8,088 bases of DNA from an uncultured Collinsella sp. (GTDB lineage: Bacteria > Actinomycetota > Coriobacteriia > Coriobacteriales > Coriobacteriaceae), in NCBI GenBank assembly GCA_958407995.1, contig CATYJU010000065.1, positions 1 to 8,088 on the forward strand, in the 5' to 3' direction. A program made the translations under genes and the position numbers. Under the pieces are notes generated by a model. It did no database searches and was not told the origin of the DNA. It saw only the letters and a program-made list of their open reading frames with translations. Position 1 is the stretch's first letter. Each line of letters begins with the position of its first letter. Below, piece after piece: positions 1 to 6,988 of the stretch.

Positions 1-9
1 CTTCGGCGA

Positions 10-190
10 CGAATAGCCTCGGCTGGAACTGCTCTCATCGGAGGCCCCAGGGCTTTCCTCCCAAATCGTCCTCGGACATGTCAGGACCCCGCTGCGCGCT
101 TCGCGCGGCGGGGTCCTTCCGTCCTGCGGAAAGATTTGGGAGGAAAGCCCTGGGGCCTCCTGCGGTAACTAGGGAGGCCGAGGCTATTCG
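10..190. repeat. Long nested inverted repeat (181 bp)
   Basis: Three nested pairs of arms share one centre. The outer arms, 10-23 and 177-190, are a perfect 14-bp match. The middle arms, 40-67 and 133-160, are a perfect 28-bp match. The inner hairpin, 84-98 with 102-116, has 15 pairs including one G-T and a 3-base loop. A transcript from either strand would fold into a long rod. There is no T-run after the inner stem, so it is not a standard intrinsic terminator. Short ORFs on both strands are by-products of the symmetry and have no ribosome binding site. The element could be a MITE-like palindrome, a structured RNA or a bidirectional transcription block. The sequence does not decide among these. 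Confidence 0.85.
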
Positions 191-292
191 CCTTCTCGCT
201 GCAAGTGCGTGGGCTGAGATTTTGGGATGTTGCAGGCTCTTAGCTGAGAGTAGCACTGACATTTGTCCTGAAATGGCTGGTCGTTAGGGGTT

Positions 293-358
293 GCTACCGG
301 TAGTTGCGGTAGGGTTGGGGCAGATTCTAACTAGAAATGGTGGTCGCTACCGGTTGTT
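293..358 (+). promoter_or_regulatory. Repeated GCTACCGGT motif upstream of the XRE gene
   Basis: GCTACCGGTAGTT (293-305) recurs as GCTACCGGTTGTT (346-358), matching at 12 of 13 positions with a 53-bp offset, about five helical turns. The first copy contains the perfect palindrome CTACCGGTAG (294-303). Between them lies TTCTAACTAGAA (325-336), with 5-bp arms. The arrangement is what paired operator half-sites look like. It sits 50-115 bp before a DNA-binding regulator, so autoregulation is possible but unproven. No convincing -35/-10 pair is visible; TTGCGG (304-309) with TCTAAC (326-331) is a weak candidate. Confidence 0.3.
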
Positions 359-408
359 CTCGGCATACTCGGCTCATTCGATTCGACCATCAAACGAAAG
401 GAACCACC

Positions 409-1347
409 ATGGATCTTGCGATGGCACAGCGCCTCGTCGATCGCCGTAAAGCTGCCGGCCTTTCTCAGGAGGCGCTTGCTGCCCAGCTGGGCGTAAGCCG
501 CCAGGCTGTTAGTAAATGGGAGCGCAGCGAGTCCTCACCCGATACCGATAACCTCATTGCGCTCGCCGCGCTGTATGGCGTGTCGTTGGATGAGCTGCTG
601 TATGGGGAGGCGGTGGCTAGCGCTGATGACTCACAGGCTGATGATGAGGCACAGAACAGCAACGCCGGCACCAAAGCTTCAGATAAGGATGAAGAGGCTG
701 AGGATTCTGCTGAGCATGCCGATTGCGGCGACAAACCACTTGTCGATATTTCCCTCGCGCGCGGTATCCACGTCATTGATCCCAATAAAGGCGAGGAAGT
801 CCATGTTGGCTGGAGCGGCATCCATGTGACCAACGAGCGCAAGGGCGAAGAGGTGCATGTGGGGCCGGGCGGCGTGCATATCGATACGCTTGAGGACGAT
901 GGACATAGCGTGCGCACCAATGACGATGGCACCGTCACCATCGACGGCGAGACGTTTTCCAGCTGGAAGGAAGCACACGACAAGCTCGACCATCATGGCA
1001 AGCATTTCCACACCAAGGTCGGACGTGCATGGAACAAATTCCCCTTCCCCGCACTTGTCACTCTCGCCTATCTGGTGCTCGGCATTGTCTACGGCACATG
1101 GGGCATGGGGCTTTTCCTCGTCTTTCTGGTTCCCGTCTACTACGCGATTGGTGACTTCATCGATCGGCGCCACCTGTCTAAGCTGATCGAGGCCATCTAC
1201 CCGGCAGCCGCCATCGCTTGGTTCCTCTACATGTGGCTCTGTTTGGGACAGCCCCATCCTGCATGGATCATCCTCATCACGATTCCCGTCATAAAGGCGC
1301 TCATGCGCTGGTGCCGCAAACAATGGAAGCACCGCAAACAGGCCTAA
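409..1347 (+). CDS. Membrane-anchored XRE-family transcriptional regulator
   Basis: The product has 312 residues. The ATG at 409 is chosen because AAAGGA (397-402) lies 6 bases upstream and the helix-turn-helix begins at once; an in-frame ATG at 337 adds 24 unrelated residues and has no such site. Residues ~7-61 are a Cro/C1-type HTH with the recognition segment VSRQAVSKWERSESSPD. Residues ~66-108 are an acidic linker. From 119 there are two near-identical 18-residue repeats (GIHV...KGEEVHVG, at 119-136 and 137-154) and a degenerate third (155-172). Residues ~214-300 hold about four hydrophobic, probably membrane-spanning, segments, followed by a basic tail (WCRKQWKHRKQ). It therefore probably binds DNA from the membrane and senses an envelope state through the C-terminal part. 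The signal and targets are unknown. It is convergent with the ABC operon and not co-transcribed with it. Confidence 0.9.
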   Translation: MDLAMAQRLVDRRKAAGLSQEALAAQLGVSRQAVSKWERSESSPDTDNLIALAALYGVSLDELLYGEAVASADDSQADDEAQNSNAGTKASDKDEEAEDSAEHADCGDKPLVDISLARGIHVIDPNKGEEVHVGWSGIHVTNERKGEEVHVGPGGVHIDTLEDDGHSVRTNDDGTVTIDGETFSSWKEAHDKLDHHGKHFHTKVGRAWNKFPFPALVTLAYLVLGIVYGTWGMGLFLVFLVPVYYAIGDFIDRRHLSKLIEAIYPAAAIAWFLYMWLCLGQPHPAWIILITIPVIKALMRWCRKQWKHRKQA

Positions 1348-1390
1348 CACGCTCCGACCCACCAGCACCCAACCGCCCCCGCCCTTCTCC

Positions 1391-1461
1391 TAAGTTGCGG
1401 TGAGATAGGGACTGTTTTGAAGCTCCAAAGCGCCAAACAGTCCGTATATCACCGCAACTTA
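1391..1461. repeat. 71-bp imperfect palindrome
   Basis: Arms 1391-1417 and 1435-1461 match at 25 of 27 positions, starting from TAAGTTGCGGTGA and closing on GGACTGTTT, around a 17-base loop. It begins 43 bases after the XRE stop codon and could end transcription there, although no T-run follows. Its size and form fit a REP-like or MITE-like dispersed palindrome. The copy number cannot be judged from this window. Confidence 0.8.
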
Positions 1462-1513
1462 CAAACAACTGGGTCAGTTCCGGCACGGAGATTAGCATTG
1501 AGCTGACCGCGCG

Positions 1514-1671
1514 CCAAGAAAAGGGCCTATTTACTACGTTTAACTCGAGAGGGCCGACCATACCCGCCTTTTCCGAAAACTGGCAAGCCCTCTACCTGCG
1601 GTTTTAATTTCATAATCTTTGTCACGGTCGAGGGTGTGGTAGCAAACGTAGTAGATAGGCCCATTTTGTGG
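1514..1671. mobile_element. MITE-like element with terminal inverted repeats
   Basis: The terminal arms 1514-1541 and 1644-1671 match at 24 of 28 positions. The core, 1523-1541 with 1644-1662 (GGGCCTATTTACTACGTTT against its complement), matches at 18 of 19. The 102-bp interior encodes no recognisable transposase. The minus strand can be read as part of a short open frame crossing both ends, but that frame has no ribosome binding site or known domain. A short element with long terminal repeats and no gene is the MITE pattern. No target-site duplication is obvious at the ends. A structured RNA is the alternative reading. Confidence 0.5.
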
Positions 1672-1777
1672 CATACGACCCATACAAGCCCAATCTCGAA
1701 GGCCAAAGAGAGCCTCTCATCCACGCCTGCGAGCGAAAACCAAATAGAATGAAAGGCAAATGGAAAGCCCGTTTGAC

Positions 1778-1821
1778 GGGGCAAACGCCGGGCCACCTAA
1801 TGGTTGTCCGGCGTTTGCCCC
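1778..1821. repeat. Perfect 14-bp inverted repeat with 16-base loop
   Basis: GGGGCAAACGCCGG (1778-1791) pairs perfectly with CCGGCGTTTGCCCC (1808-1821). It lies just beyond the stop of the permease gene, on its downstream side, next to another hairpin. It is GC-rich enough to block a polymerase, but on the minus strand no T-run follows, so it is called an inverted repeat and not a terminator. Confidence 0.75.
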
Positions 1822-1822
1822 G

Positions 1823-1857
1823 ATAAAACCTGCCAAAATAAACCTGTCCCTTTTTGG
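1823..1857 (-). repeat. 35-bp repeat, copy 1
   Basis: Read on the minus strand this segment runs from CCAAAAAGGGACAGGTTTAT to GGCAGGTTTTAT. It matches positions 5389-5423 of the plus strand at 34 of 35 bases. The two copies are inverted relative to each other and bracket the ABC operon. This copy lies only 4 bases beyond the permease stop codon. Confidence 0.85.
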
Positions 1858-1863
1858 CAGGTT
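1825..1863 (-). terminator. Hairpin at the end of the ABC operon
   Basis: AACCTGCCAAAA on the minus strand (1863-1852) pairs perfectly with TTTTGGCAGGTT (1838-1827) across a 13-base loop, and the stem is followed by TTAT. The stem starts inside the permease stop codon. This is a plausible but imperfect intrinsic terminator, because the T-run is short. It is built from the 35-bp repeat plus the last bases of the gene. Confidence 0.45.
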
Positions 1864-4627
1864 ACTCGGCACTCTTGAGGGCGCCGACCATGTCGATCTT
1901 GTTGAGAGTTCGGTTGGTAGCGAGGTTGACGATGATCGTAAAGCCGAAGGAAAGCACCACGGCAAGCACGTAGCTCAGCGGCTCGACTTCGACGTCAAAG
2001 TACAGCGACGGCATCTGCAGGATGTACGTAAAGCTCTCGGCAAGCAGGCCACCCAGCGGCACGCCCAGTGCGGTGCCAATCGCCGTGAGGATCAACGTCT
2101 CCTTGTTGACGTAGTGGTGCACCTCGCCACGGCGGAAGCCCAGCACCTTGATGGTCGCCAGCTCGCGCTCGCGCTCCGAAATGTTGGTGTTGGACAGCGT
2201 AAACACCACCACAAACGACAGGCACGCCGCCATAAAGGTCACGAGCACCACGACAGAATTGATAATCGTAAAGTTCGCCTCGTAGTTCTGCCAATGTTCG
2301 GCCGTGCTCGAGATGGTGAGCCAACCGTCGCTCTTAATCTTCTTGCTAAACGCAATCTGGTCAGAAGATGAGCCCTTAAGCAGCGCAAAGATGCCGTTAA
2401 GACGCGCGCTTCGGCCGAACGCGCGCTCATAGGTGCTCTGCGTCATATAGAGCGTGTTGCCCAGATAGTTGAGCGAGATGTCGCTAACTTTGACCTTGGC
2501 AACATTGAGCGACGAATCCTGGACGTGAGCCGTATCGCCCGGCTGAATCCCCAGCACCAGCTGCGAGCTCTTGCTTAAATACACGTCCCCGTCACGCAAA
2601 GACAGCGGTTCTTTGGACTCATCCTCCAGGCGCACGTAATCGCCCAAGTCACCCGTGCGGTCATCGGGCACCACGATCAGCTGCACGGTCTCGCTCTTGC
2701 CGCCAAACGTAAAGGTGACGTTGTCGGTCATAATCGGCAGCGTCGAAGTCACGGTCACGTTGGAATCATTGGCCGCGCTGCGCTCATCCAATGCCGCGCA
2801 CGTCTGCGAAAAATCGTCGGGATTGGCGACCGCCAGCAGATCGTAGCGTGTGATGTGGCCGTACTGCTTGGGCGAAAGCGCGACCGACGTGTCGCGAATA
2901 CCCATACCGCAGATCACAAGCGCGGTGCAACCCGCGATGCCAAAGATGGTCATAAAGGCGCGCTTTTTGTAGCGGAACAGGTTGCGTGCAGCGACCTTGT
3001 TCAAAAAGCCCATGCGGTGCCAGATAAAGCCGATGCGCTCGAGCAGAATGCGCGAGCCGGCGCGCGGAGCCTTGGGGCGCATGAGCGAGGCAGGGGTCTC
3101 GGCCATCTCGTGGCGGCAGGCGATAATCGTGGCTCCCACCACGCCCACGGCAAACAGCGCCACCGAGACGATTGAGGACACGATGTCGTACGAAAGCAAC
3201 ATCTGGGGCAGCGAGTACATGTCGTCGAACACCGTAAACAAGAACAGCGGCAGACCCACAAATCCGATGATATTGCCGAGCACGCCACCGATCAGACACG
3301 CCCACAGCGAGTAGTCCACATATTTGGACAGGATACGCCCGCGTGAATAGCCGAGCGCCTTGTACAGGCCAATAAGCGTGCGCTCCTCCTCGACCATGCG
3401 GGTGGCGGTGGTGAGGCTGATAAGCACGGCGACGATAAAGAAGATGAACGGGAACACCGTGGCGATGGCCTCGATCGAAGAACTATCGCTCTCGACGCTC
3501 GAGTAGCTTGCGATATTGCCGCGGTCCTGGATGTACCAGGTGCATTCGCCCAGGTCAGAGAGCTCGGCACGGGCATCGGCAAACTGCTGGTCGGCGGCGG
3601 CGCGGCGCTGGTCCAGGTCGGCTTGCGCCTGCGCACGCTCGTCGCTGCCCTCGGCCATGCGATTGATGTTGTCCTGCTCGATCCCAAAGACCATATTCGC
3701 CTGACGCTCAGCCGCGTCCAAGCTCGCCGGTGTGTCGACCGTCAGCTCCTGGGCGCGCGCCTTCTCACGCTCCTCGCGGATCTTCTCGATATTGCCCTTG
3801 ACCTCATTGATCTTTGCCGAGTAGGCATCCGAATAGGAGTTGAGGCTCTTGGCTCCCTCGATGACCACATGGACAGCGGAGTAGGAAGAAGATGTCGCGG
3901 CATCCTCGCTCACGTAGAACTTGTAGTCCGCAGTCGAAGCAGCGCGAAAGGCGTTGACTGTCGAGTCGGAGCTCACATCAGTGGGATCGAGAACCTCGGC
4001 CGTGATGGTGTAGTCCCCATCGGCAAACTGGTCCTTGGCGCTTTGGTTCGACGAGCTCGCATCGTTGGCGGCAAAGCTCACCGTATCGCCGATTTTCTTG
4101 CCCGAAGCCTTCAAAAAACGTGAGGTCACTGCCACTTCGCCCGAAGTCTCGGGCAGCTCGCCGCGTACTAGCACCGGTTGGTCAATATTCTCTTTGGAGA
4201 GGCTCTGTACGACGACACGCTCGCGCGTCGTACTCACGGCGGTATAGGCGGTCTCGGTATAGATGCCCTCGGCCGTCTCGACGCCATCGACCTCTTGGAT
4301 CGCGGCAAGATCGTCATCGGTCAGACCATAGGTCGACTGCACGTTGATGTCATAAACATTCTGCTGGTCAAAGTAGGCGTCAACCGAATCGCACAGGTCC
4401 TCACAGCCCGCCTTAAGGCCGCACATCACACTCACACCGAGCGCGGTGATGACCACGATGGATAAGAAGCGCTTAAGACTGCCTCGGATTGTGCGGTAGA
4501 TGCCACGGCGAAACACCGTCGGCACCATATCGTTTGAGCTTTGGGCGGTGCGGTAGGTCGTAAAATCCTGCTCGCGCTCCGTGTTCTGCGCGTCGCGGCG
4601 TTGGCTGTTTTGGCGGTCCTGATTCAT
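1862..4627 (-). CDS. ABC transporter permease with two FtsX-type domains
   Basis: The product is 921 residues from the ATG at 4627. A GTG at 4639, overlapping the ATPase stop, would add 4 residues; neither start has a strong ribosome binding site. A polar, Gln-rich N-terminus (~1-33) precedes TM1 (~54-72). A large extracytoplasmic domain (~75-385) follows, with a charged, probably coiled-coil stretch at ~270-360. Three TMs come next (~388-408, ~441-467, ~483-504), then TM5 (~557-576), a second extracytoplasmic domain (~585-785), and three TMs (~788-812, ~843-865, ~884-904). Both halves carry the same cytoplasmic motif after a TM: EERTLIGLYKALGYSRGRI at ~415-433 and ERELATIKVLGFRRGEV at ~820-836, which marks a duplicated FtsX module. 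It pairs with the ATPase encoded immediately upstream. The MacB/FtsX-type superfamily is usually mechanotransmissive or extrusive. The substrate cannot be told; antimicrobial-peptide, lipid or lipoprotein handling are possible. Confidence 0.9.
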   Translation of the reverse strand: MNQDRQNSQRRDAQNTEREQDFTTYRTAQSSNDMVPTVFRRGIYRTIRGSLKRFLSIVVITALGVSVMCGLKAGCEDLCDSVDAYFDQQNVYDINVQSTYGLTDDDLAAIQEVDGVETAEGIYTETAYTAVSTTRERVVVQSLSKENIDQPVLVRGELPETSGEVAVTSRFLKASGKKIGDTVSFAANDASSSNQSAKDQFADGDYTITAEVLDPTDVSSDSTVNAFRAASTADYKFYVSEDAATSSSYSAVHVVIEGAKSLNSYSDAYSAKINEVKGNIEKIREEREKARAQELTVDTPASLDAAERQANMVFGIEQDNINRMAEGSDERAQAQADLDQRRAAADQQFADARAELSDLGECTWYIQDRGNIASYSSVESDSSSIEAIATVFPFIFFIVAVLISLTTATRMVEEERTLIGLYKALGYSRGRILSKYVDYSLWACLIGGVLGNIIGFVGLPLFLFTVFDDMYSLPQMLLSYDIVSSIVSVALFAVGVVGATIIACRHEMAETPASLMRPKAPRAGSRILLERIGFIWHRMGFLNKVAARNLFRYKKRAFMTIFGIAGCTALVICGMGIRDTSVALSPKQYGHITRYDLLAVANPDDFSQTCAALDERSAANDSNVTVTSTLPIMTDNVTFTFGGKSETVQLIVVPDDRTGDLGDYVRLEDESKEPLSLRDGDVYLSKSSQLVLGIQPGDTAHVQDSSLNVAKVKVSDISLNYLGNTLYMTQSTYERAFGRSARLNGIFALLKGSSSDQIAFSKKIKSDGWLTISSTAEHWQNYEANFTIINSVVVLVTFMAACLSFVVVFTLSNTNISERERELATIKVLGFRRGEVHHYVNKETLILTAIGTALGVPLGGLLAESFTYILQMPSLYFDVEVEPLSYVLAVVLSFGFTIIVNLATNRTLNKIDMVGALKSAE

Positions 4628-4632
4628 GGGCG

Positions 4633-5334
<702 letters not shown>

Positions 5335-5388
5335 CGATCGGTTCCCATCTGGTCGGATAACTCTTTAGTATTACCCATTTCGCACCGA

Positions 5389-5423
5389 CCAAAAAGGGAC
5401 AGGTTCATTTTGGCAGGTTTTAT
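5389..5423 (+). repeat. 35-bp repeat, copy 2
   Basis: CCAAAAAGGGACAGGTTCAT continues to GGCAGGTTTTAT and matches the inverted copy at 1823-1857 at 34 of 35 bases. It lies 55 bases upstream of the ATPase start, so it may overlap the promoter of the ABC operon. The similarity ends abruptly on both sides, as expected for a dispersed short repeat. Confidence 0.85.
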
Positions 5424-5534
5424 ATGGGAAAACGGGGAACGCAGACGGGCGCCGGGAAGGCAGAGACATCATCGACTGGGTCAGGCCGACCGCCAAACAC
5501 AACGCACGCATCTCAATCTGTCAGCCAAATCATT

Positions 5535-5548
5535 CGAACAGCTGTTCG
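5535..5548. promoter_or_regulatory. LexA (SOS) box upstream of the GyrI-like gene
   Basis: CGAACAGCTGTTCG is a perfect 14-bp palindrome of the form CGAAC-N4-GTTCG, the LexA operator known from Bacillus and actinobacteria. With flanks (TCGAAC...GTTCGT) it matches 15 of 16 positions of an extended TCGAAC-N4-GTTCGA form. It sits 56 bases upstream of the start codon and overlaps where the -35 element should be, the usual geometry for LexA repression. No other CGAAC-N4-GTTCG site was noticed by eye in the window. Confidence 0.75.
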
Positions 5549-5563
5549 TTTCTATGATATGAT
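5535..5563 (+). promoter_or_regulatory. Probable promoter of the GyrI-like gene
   Basis: Two overlapping TATGAT hexamers (5553-5558 and 5558-5563) are good -10 candidates. The second lies 17 bases after CGAACA (5535-5540), a poor -35 that is part of the LexA box. A start point near 5570 would give a leader of about 35 bases. Repressor bound at the box would block polymerase. Confidence 0.5.
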
Positions 5564-5604
5564 CCAGCTATCTAAGCAGACCAATACGCAGAAAGGCGGC
5601 CAAC

Positions 5605-6243
5605 ATGGCGTTCGACTTTAAGAAGGAATGCAAGGAGCTCTACAGACCTGCGAGCAAGCCGAGTATCGTAACTGTCCCGCCTATGAGCTACGTTGCCGTT
5701 CGCGGAAAGGGCGACCCAAATACCGAAGGTGGCGAGTATCAAAACGCCCTGCCGCTGCTTTACGGCATCGCCTATACCGTCAAGATGTCGAAGAAAGGCT
5801 CAAGGAGTATCGAGGGCTATTTCGACTTTGTGGTACCTCCGCTCGAGGGTTTCTGGTGGCAAGACTCCCCGAGCGGTGACATCGATTATGTACGCAAGGA
5901 CGATTTCAACTTTATCTCGTGCATCCGCCTACCCGATTTCGTCACCCGAGATGACTTTGACTGGGCGGTCGCGGAAGCCACGGCCAAAAAGAAACTGGAC
6001 TTTTCCGCCGTCGAGCTGCTTAAAGTTGACGAGGGCCTCTGCGTTCAATGCATGCACACCGGGCCCTACGATAACGAACCGGCGACCGTAAACGCTATGC
6101 ATGAATACACGACCGAGCAGGGCTATGTCCCCGACTTCTCAGACACCCGTTTACATCACGAAATCTATCTCTCCGATCCACGCAAGTGTGCGCCGGAGAA
6201 ACTTAAGACCGTGGTTCGTCATCCTATCAAGCGCGCTGAATAG
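5605..6243 (+). CDS. GyrI-like small-molecule-binding protein
   Basis: A 212-residue cytoplasmic protein that I recognise as the single-domain GyrI-like family of about 210 residues. Diagnostic stretches are FKKECKELYRP (5-15), VPPMSYVAVRGKGDPN (24-39), LLYGIAYTVKMSKK (51-64), VVPPLEGFWW (76-85) and HHEIYLSDPRKCAPEKLKT (184-202). AAAGG (5592-5596) lies 8 bases before the ATG. It has no HTH, so it is a free-standing ligand-binding domain and not an AraC/MerR regulator. In this superfamily E. coli SbmC (GyrI) protects gyrase from inhibitors and is SOS-induced, and some members hydrolyse cyclopropane-containing DNA alkylators. Conserved Trp84/Trp85 and Glu186 are candidates for the pocket. A LexA-type box upstream supports a role in genotoxin protection; the substrate is inferred, not shown. 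Confidence 0.88.
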   Translation: MAFDFKKECKELYRPASKPSIVTVPPMSYVAVRGKGDPNTEGGEYQNALPLLYGIAYTVKMSKKGSRSIEGYFDFVVPPLEGFWWQDSPSGDIDYVRKDDFNFISCIRLPDFVTRDDFDWAVAEATAKKKLDFSAVELLKVDEGLCVQCMHTGPYDNEPATVNAMHEYTTEQGYVPDFSDTRLHHEIYLSDPRKCAPEKLKTVVRHPIKRAE

Positions 6244-6271
6244 CGTGGAGCGTCATTTCACGCGCTAGGTT
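6241..6271 (+). terminator. Possible terminator after the GyrI-like gene
   Basis: The stop codon begins a small stem, TAGCG (6241-6245) with CGCTA (6263-6267), possibly extended by TG/CA across a 2-base bulge. It is followed by GGTTTT. The stem is short and the T-run weak, so this is only a candidate. Confidence 0.3.
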
Positions 6272-6316
6272 TTAAGCCAGCCAACCAGCCGCCTCCTAGG
6301 CCGTCCGGTAATTATC

Positions 6317-6343
6317 TTGACGCGGCCCGTCGCATCTTATAAG
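6317..6343 (+). promoter_or_regulatory. Possible promoter of the Abi_2 remnant
   Basis: TTGACG (6317-6322) and TATAAG (6338-6343) form a -35/-10 pair with a 15-base spacer, shorter than ideal. It lies about 70 bases upstream of the ATG at 6414, in the 170-base gap after the GyrI-like gene, suggesting separate transcription. Confidence 0.35.
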
Positions 6344-6670
6344 TTTGTTTTGCTAAAGCTGGAAAGCCTCTCAACGATGCGCAACTCCAGCTCTTTTTCT
6401 ATCAAGAGGCTTAATGAAATACCAGAAGTCGCGGATATCCATCAACGAACAAATAGCACTATTGACAGAAAACAAGGGTCTTAAGTGCTCTGATCAAAGC
6501 GAACTCGAGCGAGCTTTGGTCGAAGCCAACCACTACAGACTGTCGGCCTACTGGTTTCCCTACAAAACCAAATGCAAGTCCGGGATTACCATCTTTCGCG
6601 AAGGCACAACATTCGAAACCATCATCTACACGTATGAATTTGACCGAGCCCTCCGGCAGTTAATGTTTGA

Positions 6671-6694
6671 TGCGGTCGGCAGTGCGGTCGGCAG
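6671..6694 (+). repeat. Tandem 12-bp duplication inside the Abi_2 remnant
   Basis: TGCGGTCGGCAG occurs twice back to back (6671-6682, 6683-6694) without mismatch. It gives the protein segment AVGSAVGRIEI where the family normally reads about AxxRIEI. It keeps the frame and looks like a recent slippage event. Confidence 0.85.
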
Positions 6695-6781
6695 AATTGA
6701 GATCTACCTCAGAAGCAGAATTGCCTATCTTGCCTCTGAGGAACGCGGGCCTTTCTGTTACCCAGATGTCGCCATAACGAG

Positions 6782-6988
6782 GCTCAACTCGGCATGCCCG
6801 TCGAGCTCTGCGCCGCACTGGGCTACGCAGCCGTCTTTGGCAGCGCCACCAACACGCTGCTCGCACCCATCCTTATTGGCTGCGGAGTCTTCGGCTTTGG
6901 CAACTTGCCGATGTTCTTTATTGTCTGCGTCGTGGCTTACCTGTTCAACATGGATAAATCGATCTACGCCCTGCAGGAGCGGGCGTAG
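6782..6988 (+). pseudogene. C-terminal remnant of a ClC-family chloride channel
   Basis: A frame different from the Abi_2 frame encodes about 68 residues typical of the end of a voltage-gated chloride channel: LGYAAVFGSATNTLLAPI, VFGFGNLPMFFIVCVVAYLF, then NMDKSIYALQERA and a TAG stop. Whole proteins of this family are about 400 or more residues with many membrane helices, so over four fifths are missing. The only internal ATG (6794) has no ribosome binding site. Where relatives have a Glu in GIELFG-type motifs, this copy reads GCGVFG. It directly abuts the Abi_2 N-terminal part, showing that a deletion or recombination joined two unrelated genes. Not expected to make a functional channel. 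Confidence 0.72.

Noticed and set aside
10..190. T-box, riboswitch or invertible promoter
   Set aside because: No T-box sequence or known aptamer core is visible, the inner 65 bp is mostly a hairpin with no promoter hexamers, and the symmetric arms fit a palindromic element better.
35..287. Overlapping short open frames on both strands
   Set aside because: They lie in the long inverted repeat, whose symmetry creates mirror frames. They have no ribosome binding site or recognisable domain.
1760..2371. Plus-strand open frame of 203 codons
   Set aside because: It is antisense to the 3' end of the permease gene, rich in His/Arg/Gln as expected for a shadow frame, and begins in the intergenic repeats.
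6794..6988. Small intact membrane protein gene of 64 residues
   Set aside because: The sequence is the recognisable end of a ClC channel, the match continues upstream of the ATG, and there is no ribosome binding site.
5605..6988. SOS operon including the Abi_2 remnant
   Set aside because: A 170-base gap with a possible terminator and a separate promoter candidate separates the two genes.
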